DNA from: Trichostrongylus colubriformis
Lineage: Eukaryota; Nematoda; Chromadorea; Rhabditida; Trichostrongylidae
Direction of reading: 5' to 3'
Assembly (NCBI GenBank): GCA_963978905.1
Contig: OZ022257.1
Span: 27,233,274-27,297,273 of the forward strand
DNA: 64,000 nucleotides
Below, piece after piece: positions 1 through 12,700 of this stretch (within the stretch, counting starts at the first letter, position 1; every line of letters starts with the position of its first letter). The position numbers and the translations under genes were made by a program. Under the pieces are notes generated by a model that saw only the letters and a list, made by a program, of their open reading frames with translations, was not told the origin of the DNA and made no database searches.

Positions 1-555
1 CTGATACAATCAACTAATTACAAAGTGCTAGGAGATGCGTATTCAGTACATTCCAGACTTTTAGTCTAAGTTCAGTGAAGAAGAAGTACATCAAACAGGA
101 TGGCCAATTCGTACGAGTACCATTCCTAACTTTACGTATTTACCTATTTACATGCCATTAGCGAGAGGTATGAGCGCATGGCGCAATCTTTCGTGAAGAT
201 TCGTCAGAGCTGCGAAGCAATACCACATTCCGTAAGAGTCAAATCAGAACGGAGCTACGAGAGCTCAAATCCTTTCAATCACCGCAATTTTGCGAGCTCT
301 TACAGAACTAAGTAAAATGAGTGCGGGTGCTCTTAGAAAGTCTCTGCAGTTACTGTATTGTCCTGACGTTATCGCATAATATACTCCATCACCCTCAGAA
401 AATGCGCCTGTTGGCACCACTTCATTTAAACTTAACACTTTTACCTTATACCACACGTGTCGGTTTACTTGAGACAGCACAGGAATGTTGTGTATTCAAT
501 TGAACCTGCCATCTTAGCAACACTCAGATTACAGTGTTGATTCCATGATATTTAG
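1..555. other. Presumed intron, no gene seen
   Basis: No L-domain strand motif, repeat family or other recognisable coding signal was found on either strand. By position it would be the intron before the first visible exon. The two small overlapping open frames at 265-503 have no recognisable motif. Confidence 0.4.
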
Positions 556-741
556 GCCCGATGCTCAAGATTATCAACAACCCTCAGCTGGAGTACATTG
601 AATTTAAACCAAATTTCATTAAATCTCTCAAAGGAGTCGCCGGAAAACCTGTACTCGTGCATGGCAATAAGAAGTTAGACAAAGCAGTAATACAAAGTTT
701 CTCTCGGTACCCCTTCATCGATGTGCAAGAAAACTACGGAG
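556..741 (+). CDS. Exon: C-terminal half of first receptor L domain
   Basis: The open frame runs from an acceptor (atatttag) to a donor (gtagga). It enters with two bases of a split codon and leaves in phase 1, 61 full codons. The peptide contains LKIINNPQLEYIEF, then HGNKKLDKAVIQSF and ends FIDVQENYG. This is the typical closing part of a receptor L domain: an asparagine-ladder strand, then a 'GN.KLD' turn and the last helix. The upstream half of the domain is not visible in positions 1-555. The next compatible exon is 41 kb away. Confidence 0.62.
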
Positions 742-3700
742 GTAGGATAGCATTCTTCTTATCTCGCTGGAGCAGTTCACTGAAAAACTAAGAAATACCG
801 TTTGCCATGCTCACGGTGCTTAAACGAAGCCATCAAATGACCGTTTTTGACAGCTGTCGCTTTTCTATGGCGGCCCGATTCCTGTGGTCGACCTTGCTGG
901 ACAGTGACGGAGGTGTGGAGTGATGCTTAACGTACTGTTGCTGTCTTGTCGATGTCGATTGCGAGGTGCTTAGCGTTTCTTTCGGTTTGCGTGTTAAACG
1001 CATCCAGTCAGCAACAAAGTTCGGACGAACCATGCAACAGAATTGTCTCAACCACTTCGAAGTTGGCAAAGTTGGCAGCGCACGGTAGAGAGATAATGTG
1101 TAATCGAGCACTGGACACAGATTAACCTCATTCGGGATGATAGAGTCAGGATTACAACGAATCACACCACCTAACTGCTAAACTATTGATATTGAGGGCC
1201 GCTTGATTGAGCTCTCCAGTTTTCATACACTAAGACTGCCAACATCTTTAGAATGATCCAGTGCGGTCTTCCGTTAGTAACCGGGCTCCCCTGTAGATGT
1301 ATATGTCACTCATGCCATTGACGTGCTTTCGTGATACGCCTTCACCTGCTCGTAGTCTGGCGATGTGTGTGGTTGGTTGATGCTTGAATAACAGCAAAAT
1401 TTCACATCGATAAGATCGCCTTACCTAATAATCAAGGGGGTGTGGTGCACTGCTATGCTGACCGAGAAGCATGCACATCTTCTGCTCCTTTGTTTGTTTG
1501 CTGGTTTCTGAAAAAATCGGGTATCGAGAAAAGCGGCCGACGAAGCTAGCCGAGACAGGGGTGAATCGGCTATCGGCAAACGATCGGAAGACAAACCATC
1601 TATCCAGTAATGAAGGAGACGCTGAAATCACAAGTGAACATAATACGAGATGCTTATTACCATAGCCTAGTAACTCAACTAAAAACTTAAACTAACTTAA
1701 ACTCAGTCGCTCTGCGAAAAAAAATATACAAGGATTTACAGGAATTGCTCGTGCAATCTTTTCACACAACGTGTTGACAAGCTATTTGTTCTGGTGCTTT
1801 TGAGTTGCTTGAAGGCACAGCTTGCTGTCAGTTCCGGAAGGAGACGCAGCCGTATCGTACTGGTAGTAGGGTGCCGAAAGGCGATTTTTTCACGCCCGAC
1901 TGCCTCGGATTACCTGCAAGCCCTCAAAAAAGTCGTCCACGGAAATTTAAGCTTTTCTGTTACCCATATATTTATGTGGTATTTGCCTAACTACAAGATC
2001 GTGTTGTTGTTGTTAGACCGCTATATTTACTTGACCTTGCATGCTTACTCAGGACAATGTGCAAAGTGTCACAAGATAAAACAGGAATCAAGCTGAGCCG
2101 ACGGAGTGGGCGCTCGAGTGAGATCGGCCGTGAGAGTTTCAAGAGCAAAGATACCACGATCACATCAGGGATGCAGAGTGAGGAGCAAATCAACACTGAG
2201 CCCGAAAACTTGAACTGCACTCTGCCAGCTGACGGCTGTTCAAATGCTCGTTGGGAATGCGAGGAGTTGCTCTTGGTGCTATTGCAATGAGGAACATCAC
2301 ATGGAAAGTTGCTGTATGTCCCAAAAGTATAGATTCACCCTATTTTTCATCCATATCTCCAGAATAGACCAGCAATTCCTTTCCAAATTTTTATCTGTGG
2401 TACTTGATAACTGTAGCGATCAAAGGCCTCAGTAAAATTGAAGACATAAAATTGCAAAATTCTATTTGTTTTTTTTTTCCAAAAATAAGGGTGTCCCAAA
2501 AGTATAGATCCACTCAGCTTTTCCGCCTTGCTTCCAACGAAAGGTGAGTTGTGAAGGAGATGTGTTGACGCATCCTTCTGAAATTTACTCTACAGTGCCA
2601 TGCGACGCGGTACGCATTTATCCGAGTACGAAAAAGGACAAATTCTAGCCTACAAGGATGTGGGACTCAGCAATCGCAAAATTTCTGATACGATGGGCCT
2701 ATCCCACAACTTGATCAGCAGCATTTGTCGCACTATGGACCTGTACGGAAGCAAAAAGAGAAGTGGAAGGACGCAGAAGCTTTCTGAGAGGCAGAAGCGT
2801 CGGATCCTCAAGGCTGCGTCCAATTCCAGAAAGGGTGTTTGTCGGCTGTGCAGGGACTGGCACCTAATGTATCGAAAAGCACTGTGCACCGTCTGTTCAA
2901 GTCGTCTCCTCACATAGAGCGAAGACGGTTTTCGTCCACACCATACCTCACGAGGGTGCACGAAGAGACTCGAACCCATTTTGCTAAGTAAAATGTCAAC
3001 TGGACGCATCAATAGGTAGAGGTAGTCTGCAGGGTTACATTACTGACATAGTAGTTCATACAGCATTAGTAACAACGTTACAGCTGATCTTTTCTGGTGA
3101 GAAGAAATTCGATTTGGACGGACCGGACGGCTTAGCTGGTTACTGGCGAATTTTGAGTAAGAGCCGCTCTTCTTCTCGAAGCGCGGATTTGCTGGTGGTA
3201 GTATTATGGTACGGGTCGCCTTTTCTCGCTTTGGTAGGAGCAGGATACTATTCATCACGCATCGTATGGATTCCAGAGCTTATCTGGACGTTCTGGAAAG
3301 TTATTTACTACCATATAAACAGCGATACATACATACATTAGGTGCCAGTCCCTGCACAGCCGACAAACATCCTTTCTGGAATTAGACGCAGCGTTGAGGA
3401 TCCGACGCTTCTGCCTCTCAGTAAGCTTCTGCGTCCTTCCACTTTTCTTTTTCGTTCCGTACAGGTCCATAGTGCGACAAATGCTGCTGATCAAGTTGTG
3501 GGATAGGCCCATCGTCTCAGACATTTTGCGATCGCTGAGTCCCACGCCCTTGTAGGCTAGAATTTGTCCTTTTTCGTACTCGGATAAATGCGTACCGCGT
3601 GGCATGGCACTGTAGAGTAAATCTCAGAAGGATGCGTCAACTCATCTACTTCACAACTTACCTTTCGATGGAAGCAAGGCGGAAAAGCTGAGTGGGCCTA

Positions 3701-6700
3701 AATTTTTGGGACACCCTTATTTTTGGGAAAAAAAGCAAATAAAATTTTGCAATTTTATGTCTCCAATTTTACTGAGGCGTTTGATCGCTACAGTGATCAG
3801 TTACCACAGATAAAAATTTGGGGAGGAATCACTGGTCCATTCTGGAGACATGGATGAAAGATAGGGTGGACCTATACTTTTGGGACACACTGTATGCATC
3901 TAGGAGGGATCTTCGAGGTGTCAATCTGCATATTCATGCGTATATTTTTGCGTAGGCTCTAGTGGAGGAAGGAAGGGGTTCCTTTCCCCCTCTAGGCTTA
4001 GGTCAAAGTCATGTCGATAGTGGGATGCCCCCTGCTCTTCTTCCAAATTTTCGATTCCTACTGCAGACCTTGGAAAAATTTTTGGTTCTTCATCTTTATC
4101 TTTATCAATTGACGTAGACAAGATCCACGTGAGTTTGACAACGTTAAACAGAAGAAACATCGGACTAGAAAGAGGTGCATACCAGTGGGTGAATAATAAA
4201 AAAAACAAAACAACAACGTCATATATGTATCTAATAAGGAGGAATCATCTGCAGGCACTGGCTTTTTCGCTAAAGCTTTGGAAGCTTTCAGAGAAAAGTG
4301 CATGACATCCTCACGTAGTATTTTATTGAGAAGAGCTACTTTTCTGATTGAGATCTATTTAGCTCGGACCTGAGTTATTACTGCCGAACACCTGATTTTA
4401 ATGGCACCTCCGCGCGTTTCAGAGTGATTTAGAATAAAAAGTCATTCGAGTTGATCGAAGACTCATTGGTAAGGATTTTGAATGTCATGATGAGGTCACT
4501 GATCTTTCTCCGAACAAGTAGACTCGGGAGTGAGTAAATACGACGACGTGCAACACTACCTGGAATAAACTGATAGCCCAGACCAGTGCATCGCATAGTC
4601 AACTTGCGTGTCAAACTGCTTTGAACACTTTACAGAAGGGAGATATCTTTCTTTATTTCTGTTCGCTCTTTCTGTATTCCTGTTCTTGTTCTATATCTAA
4701 TACAGTGATTTTAATCGTGATTAGGATCATTGAATTTCCGTGGACGATTCCTTTCAAAAGATCACCTACGAAAGCGGCCTCCTCTGGAACCATCTAGTCT
4801 GACCTAGTGAGGACTGATCGTGGATTCCAAGGGTTCCTTTCTGGTGAGAGCGCCTTGAATTTCCCTACAGTCATAGTAGGAAACTGACTCAATTGATGAC
4901 TCATGTTAATCTATGGAGGTCTTCTCAGCAGCCCTTCTAATTCTCCGGAAAGCTGTGCTATTATGTTAAAAATCCGATTGTCTTCATATTCCGAGGTGTG
5001 TGACGGTGCGCTAGTCCCTCGACATCCCGAACGCAGATCATGCACTTCTGAGAGATTCTTGTTTCACCTTCAGAATTGAGCTCTCGAGTCCTTCCTGTTC
5101 CTATACCGTACTCTCCTCACAAGGCACTAGTTTCCTGAGCGAATATACCGGTTTTGTTCGTTTTCCTGGCGAAAGACCAAGAGTCACAGCGCTGCTTAGT
5201 GTTTCACTGGACTTGCCCAGAATCCACGATTGAGGAAAAGTTCAAATGTGCACAGATGTCGACAGTACTCTTCTGAAAAAGAAAAAGCTTTCCACTGGTG
5301 TATTTTGCTGGCCCTGTGACAAAGGATACGGTGGTAAATAAGCGATGAAAGTAGGAAAATAGTTCCCAATCCACTAATTCGATAACGCAAATAATGGTGG
5401 AGCATAGCAAGTGTAATTCATTCGTCCATGTCTGGTCAAGAAACCTAGAATCGAGGAGTGTTTTGTTATAGCACAGTCAATGCGTCCGAGCTTTGTCGTT
5501 TCGTTGCACTTATGAGCTTGTACTTATGTACTTATGTACTTTCTAGTGGTTGTACTTTCTATACCTGCTTACTTCCCAGTGCGCTAGTAACCGGTGCGAC
5601 AAATGCCAACACGTACAGCGTTTCTAGCGAATTTCTATAGAGGGATGCATTGCAGAATGTATGATGCCGTCACCTCTCGAGTCTCTTCGTCAAATTACGT
5701 CAGACAACTGCACGATATTCTATGGACCATTGATCGTGAAAAGCACTGTTACTTCATTACCGTTACCGCATGTAATGGAGAATAAGTACAAATGGACCGG
5801 TTGCATCCTAATAGAAAATACTGCACTCGACAGTGTAAAATTCTTGAGGATGTTCAAATATTTCTCTGCAATGACTCGCTGTCAACATCGTAAGTTTTTT
5901 TTCTTGTGGAATTAATTGCTCATGCCATTTTGAGAGTGATAACATTAACAATCAGGAGTGATAGGGTTAGGTATTTATCGCAACTGTTAGCACGCCCTCT
6001 TTTTTTTCCTGAAACTCAGGGAAAAAAGTACAAGTAATGCACAAGCTTCACCTTTCTGAACCAGTGTCGATAGTATTGAATTATCAAGTATAGTAAATAC
6101 CGAATCATATCCATGATTTGGTGAAAGTTATGATTCACAACAATTTTGTGCTGCTGCTGAGGCAGCTCCGTCGAGGGTGACCATGTGTACTTCATGTAAA
6201 ATGCATCGATTCCAGCTTGAATTCGGATACAAGCTTACGTTTACAAAGCTCTAATCGCTTCTAGCACAAAAATTCATTTGACCGGACATTTCGTTCACTG
6301 TTTTACCTTTTCGAATTCGAAGGAAGGCTAGTTTTGGTGATTGGGGAGAAATGATCACTAAAAGTATAATACATACACGCTAGGATGTCCATGTAGACCG
6401 TATCTGGTCCATGAAAAATGCCGCCTCTGAAAACGGACTTCCTGTGCTAGGTGTAGGAGACAGAATGTGACCATACCAGCGATCCATTGAAGCGCTATGA
6501 TCTGTTGAGGAACTCACTTCGCATTATCTGTTGTGAAGTTCTCAAAATCTGTGAGGCTTCTATACCTTCAAACCCCTGAAGCTTACGTGCACCATTCTGT
6601 TCTTAGCCAATAATTGGCATTACTACATATAAGAATACAGAGCTAACAGAGGGAGGAGGTGCCACACCTTGAGTTTTTCGTCCTTTCGATCATCCAAGTC

Positions 6701-9700
6701 TCACCTTTGGTCACCATTTCTTGTCACTGCATCCGGCGGCATTAGGAATTTCGATCTCATGCTCATTCACCACCGGGGAAACTCGAGTCATAGTGTAAAG
6801 TTAACTCGTGTTGGTTATTTCTTGTGTTCAACAATACTCTCTTCTCGCTACGATAAAAATCATAATTGTAGTCGATGGAGCTTTTTCTGCCTTAGAAAAG
6901 GACACTACTTGTACTATTTGGATCCTCCATTAGTTAAAGACAGCATTAGGGGCAATGCGGTAATGGAGAAATTTCTACAAGAAGTCACCCTTTTAGTAGA
7001 CCTGGGCCTAAGAAGGCTATCTGTGCCGGAATCCCGGTGAAAAAGCGCCCCTCCAAGCTGTAGAAACCCTGCAAAACACCGCAACCATGCAGCGGTTTCG
7101 CCTCTTGGACACAGCGGTCCCGCCTCCCGATGAGGTAATCCCCAATTGACTGGGGTGAGAGCGGCCAAGGAGATGCGGCAGGATCGGAGGTTTTGCGGCG
7201 CGTTTTCGCAGTTTTAGCTTGAAACTCACTCAAAAAGATAGATGTTGTCGTAATTCCAAACATTCCCCTGTGTATACTTGGCAACATGCCAATGGAAAAC
7301 TAGATCAGACTACTCCTCTCTTGACGGACAGGTCGTCCACGTCGAGAATCAACATTGGAAAGGGGGTCCTATTTTTCGGGTTTCGGGCCATTTCCATCCG
7401 TTTTTTCTCCACTATCCTGTTACTAGGCATCTCGACTTTCATATGCACTATTTCTTTTACTTTTCGTCCGACTTTCCCCTAATGATGCCTTTAAGTATTT
7501 ATGAGGCTCAATGGAGTGAGCAAGAGACGAACACTCGCACTTTTGACATTTCCTCTTTTTCGCCTACCGTCGAGGCTAAAATTATTAGACAAATATGTCC
7601 TTCGAGCTTTTGCAGCTTTCCAAAACTCAGTGTTTGTTATATTTCGGAATCGCTCATGGTCTAATCTTTGGGAGGCTCAGAAATGGAGGACTCATTGTCA
7701 GCAACAATCTGCACTTTTGGGACTTACACTTCTTGTATTAGTGCCCCCATATTTTGCCCCATATGACTCGATCTCGTGCAGAGAAAGTCAGCTTTATCGG
7801 ACCTCGGTGTGCTGAAAGTGCAGATTTTTGCCTATAGAGAACTTCAAATCTGAGCTACAAAATAACAAACAGTTGAAAGATACAAACACAACATCTTTCT
7901 ATGAATCCAAACAGATCTTTACAATTTTGTGGCTTCAGTGGTAGGAGAAAGGGATGTCGAAAGTGCGAATTCCGCCTTCTGTGCACTCCATCTCTTAGCC
8001 TTGTAAATACTTACCAAGATTCGAAAACATACTTGGTCTTTTAGAGCAGGAGAAGCCCTATCGATTGGATATATAGTTTCTGATGAAAGGTGCAGAGAAT
8101 GCTGTGAAACATAGGCGGTGCAGCCTAAAAGCTCTACCCTACCATCCACTCTAACCTTCATAACCTTACACTACTCCGCAACTGAAGCGTCATTCTCAAG
8201 AAGACCTTTCAGGAATTGTGCACTCTCTCAAACGGCTTTTTGCATCACCACTCGGATCGTTCAGCTGCCGCCGGACGCCCACTTTTCTCAGAGCATTCCG
8301 TCTTCGCCAGATTCCTTTGGAAATTTCATTCCTTCTATATATGCGCTTCGCAAACTCTTCACTTACATGCTGTCAGTGGTTATAGTACACTGAGCTGCGT
8401 GTGAGATGCGCCATCCACAGAGACTTCCTATTTAATTGGCAGCGGAACATATTATGACCATAACTCTTATCTAAAATACATTTAGTGAAACACCTTTACA
8501 TTACTGTGGGCAAATTTTTTGTCTGTGATGTATTCAACGATATATCCTCACATTTTCCTGGCATTCTCACAGAACAACTCCACGCTTCCTTTCAGTAGCC
8601 GCACCGATGGAAGCGTTCTGCATCAGAGCGCAGTAGGGAACAAAAGAATGTTTCAAGCGAAAGGGTTGGGATATAAAGTGGCAATCGTGACTGAACTTTC
8701 CCGAGCGTACATTATCCACAGACGGTGTGACTTCGCGAGGGGCTTTGAACACGTCTGATTATCACGCCTCATGTACTCCTCTAGTCAATGCGCCCTAATT
8801 GGGGTTGCAGTATATAACTTTGCCGGAACCGATACCTTTGCTTTCATGTCGATCGTCACATGAGGTGTAATGATCATATCTGATGGGCACAGTTCGCAAA
8901 ATCTCTGCGAATCGACGTGCTCCATAAATAATCTAGTTGTGCTGAAAAACACAATAGTGACGAGAAACAAAGATAACATTTGAGAACTTTGGAGATAAAG
9001 GTTTTTCATCTTTCTTCGAGAAGTTTGCATTTTAGAAGCAAGCATTTGCACAAGTCCTTAGGTAATAGTGTCAGTGTCAATCGCTAGAACTCCCCCACTC
9101 TGTCTTGGGTGTTATCGCAATGAGGGGGAGGAGTAGTATCTCACAAAAAGTTTTACAAGTACAATCAAGCGAATATTTTTCACTAAGCCACGAAAAAGGA
9201 AGGGGGGCCTCTTTTCCCCTTCTTCGCTCTGGTGAAAATAGGGTCCACTGGTAGAATGCCCCCCCCCCGCCCTCATTGCGATTGCACCCTGTCTTATTAC
9301 CGTCGATATCATCCCTTTTGTCCACGCAGGTCCGTTGGCTAAATCGTGGATGAGTGTAAGTCATTTTGAGATGGCAGTCGCCATCTCATTAACGGATTCA
9401 TTTTGGAAAAGCACATCTACTTGCGGATGAAGCCAGGACTCGCATTATCAAGAACTGTACCTTTAAAGCCCTTCGTGAATCATACATGGCATGTAGATCA
9501 TGTACGCTTCGGGAAAAGTCAGTCACAACTGCCGCTTTATTTCCCACTTCTTTGACTCCTAAGGCGCAGTTCACGACATCACGATTATCCTGGTTTCACT
9601 CGTAGATAGCCCTTCCACTACTGCGCTTAGCTCGCACCCTCGCTCCACCATCATGGCGTCACGAGAGTGGTGCTAAACACGTAGAGAACTCGTGCGAGGG

Positions 9701-12700
9701 ATGGCGGCCGTCGTCTCGAGATGACCCGCACCCATGTATGATTTATAAGCAGGCGTATAAGTGCATGAGAGGAGTGATATCGACTGCGATAGAAAACGAT
9801 GGAGAATCGTTATTGTAACAACAACCTTATCGGATGATATTATCATATGAAAATCTACTATCAGCTTGGACAAGACAATCAAATGATAATGTGGTTATCT
9901 TGTCCAAGCTGATAGGAGAGCAGATGTCCCAGGGGTTTTGAAAGTTTACCTCGGTTTTCCACGGTTTCCTGTTGTTCAGCGTCCCGAAAGTTTCGGAGCG
10001 CAACGAGGCACGAGAGTTAAAGTGAACACTGTCTTCGGGCAATTTTCTGTTTCGTTCTGCGGTCAAATGCAAAAAGTCGCGATCGGTACGGTTTTTGAAG
10101 AGCAGCGTGGAGATAGTTCTTGAGAATACCAAAAGACTGAGATGTGTCGATAAATCTAGAAGTATTTCCCTAATAATGTGAAGACCATAATGTGTCCTCT
10201 TTCCCTGCCTATCGAATTGGATAAGGAAGAGGCTTCGCGGAAGGGTATGCGCGTTTTCTTTACTCATTGTCAGTGTGCTCCGAACAATTAGCATATATCA
10301 CCTTGTGATCTTTGTCACCGAGCGCTCATTGCCGGTATCCGTACCAGTGATGCGCACTGACACCCTGTATGTGGAGATTGTGTAAAACACATTCCCAGAA
10401 AAAAAAATGAAATCTCAAAGGAGCCCGGCGAGTCGGGCCTTCTCTATGAAGGAGGGTGCTCGGTAGCAGCTAACCAGGAAAGCCCTCTATTTCCCTTGGA
10501 ACTTCGAATAGGGACCCCTACAGATCGATGGAGCTTCGAACGCTGATTAGAAATGTGAAAACCAAAAGTGCTACGCTCTGTTCCGAAGCGAGTTAGGGGG
10601 TCAAAGTTTGCCTGTGATATCTCATTGGCGAGGCACTTTGCCGTCAGTACGGCCGCTGCTGAATTAGCAACGGGCGCCGTGGCTCGCTAGTAGTCTTGCG
10701 GATCTCCAGGACAAGAGTTAAGGGTTTGCTGCCCACCGGTGAGGCTTTTTTTGCATGTTGTGTTTCATGGCCAGGGAGTGCTTCTCTTTCACTTCTGAAC
10801 GTTTCCTTGTACTGGTATCTACCACACCCATCATTTACTCTGACACTTCATTTATAACTAATAACGATACTCACGAGAGAAGCATATCAAGCCGAAGAGA
10901 CCCCCATACCACACGAAGTAGGCCTTGTTGCGTGGAAAGATTATGATATGATATACAGGCGGTCAAATTACCCTTCTGTGCAAATTTTCAGCCAGATCCA
11001 GTTTTTTCAGCCAGATTACACTGAGAAACACACTTAGCCAATCATATAGCGGGATTATGATAGCTGTCTGAGTCCATAATAAATTGCTAAAAGATTGCAA
11101 TTGTTTCCATTCCCTCAATTATCCACCCTGTGATCGGTCTTGTTCAAACGGCACTGCTCCTCCGACAATCCAACATACCTACTACCATCCCAGTGTTCTG
11201 ACACCTAGTGCGACATCAGTCCACTGGTGGATAACGGCGAGAGTACGAAATCAAGCTTATATAAGTATGAGCATAAGTGTGAGCAGCTATCACAGTGATA
11301 CTTTAACATCCAACAGTCTCTCCCTACTTAGAGCGGTTGCATTGTTCTACCATTCCTCGAAAAAACCGGAAGGGGTCCGAAGAAAGAGGAAGATGCAAAG
11401 AAGTTTTGTATGAATATTTAAAGTTAGAAGCGATGAGCGGTGGACAAATACGGATTCAAAAGCGCGTCACTATGGTGTATATTCGCATCAACACAATGAC
11501 ATTCCGAGTTCTCCGCTGTGGAGATGTCATTCGTTGTCTAGTTGAGTGTATTCTATTCATTGGTGATGATGTGAATTAAGCAAAACAACATATAGCAACG
11601 CAAGTAAAACAAATAAATGAAGAATAAGCGAAAGCGTAAGAAAAAAGTGCGATTGCAATTAGAACCTAATGAATTCACTTTCGACGTATTGGCGTCTTGA
11701 CGTGGGATGGTGGCTTTTGGTTGCAAGGTGCCGCAACCAAAAGCCACCATCCTACCATACCGTAAACCAAAATTGCCCTCCTCCCGGTGTCTTCAATCAC
11801 ACCAATCACGGTCACTAACACGGACGGATAAACATACAGAACGACATACAAACCGGCATACAGAGTAAGTGCTCCATTCAGTAGAGGAAAATGGGGTGCG
11901 TATGCAAAGCATACTACTGAACTTTAGTTTCCTGTGCGGTCCTACAGATGACAAAGAAGGGTCGATATTTCGCTCCCCATTGAAGACAAAGAGCCATATA
12001 TGATGATAAAAATGGGAAAACAAGGAAATGCGAGAGTTTATCGGGTTCTGAACCACAAACTTCATGGCTACCGCTCGAGTGAAAAGCCATCGCCTTACTG
12101 CCACACCATCCGGTAACTGTAAGGTGCTCTTATTGTGGAATGTGAGGGCCATATGCCTTTTAGTGCATGCCAATAATGAACTGGTTTCTCTGTTAGTTGT
12201 TGCTTTCTTTTTTTGATTTTCTACGCAGTTTGCTTTCTTTTATTACGCGAAATCGAAGAGCACGTCTAAATATGCTCATACGCAGCGCTGCAAATAGTAC
12301 TTTATAGAATTAGTACATCAAGGACTACGTTCAGAGGAAACATTTTCACTCCCGTTTAGGTATTCGTGGCGCCGCTCAGGAAAAGTGAAAGTCACTTATG
12401 TGTTCCAAGCGCATACCCTCAACGTTTACAAAAAGCGTTCCATCCCTGGGAGTCAAACTGTACTCACTACCAATGAGACCTCCTTCATTGGTAGTTTGAC
12501 TCGAGGCAACCTCCACCCCTGTGAGACATCAGTGACCAGTTCAAATCCTACTTACTGCTTCGAGTGTTTGGAAGCTTGACTGCACCGCATTCACGGCGGA
12601 ACGTGGGTATCAATAGACCCAGGGATATGTACCCTAATGTCAGGATGCCGCACGATGGCGAGCGGCGTGCGACACAGTGTGTGCGAGCTATGCGCGTCGC

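Larger units (their letters stand above)
2312..3892. mobile_element. Head-to-head Tc1/Tc3-like transposon (two 5' halves)
   Basis: Both outer ends carry the same terminal repeat with the core TGTCCCAAAAGTATAG, facing outward. The right end finishes CACTG followed by TA, the target dinucleotide of the Tc1/mariner superfamily. Each end holds a second copy of the repeat about 175 bp further in (near 2491 and 3712), which is the IR/DR arrangement known from Tc3 and Sleeping Beauty. From both ends the sequence runs inward through the same leader into the transposase start. The left arm continues into the catalytic domain and stops near 3335. The right arm stops at 3341, just after the helix-turn-helix region. 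The join lies in a short TACA-repeat tract (3326-3341). No normal 3' half is present. Confidence 0.8.
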
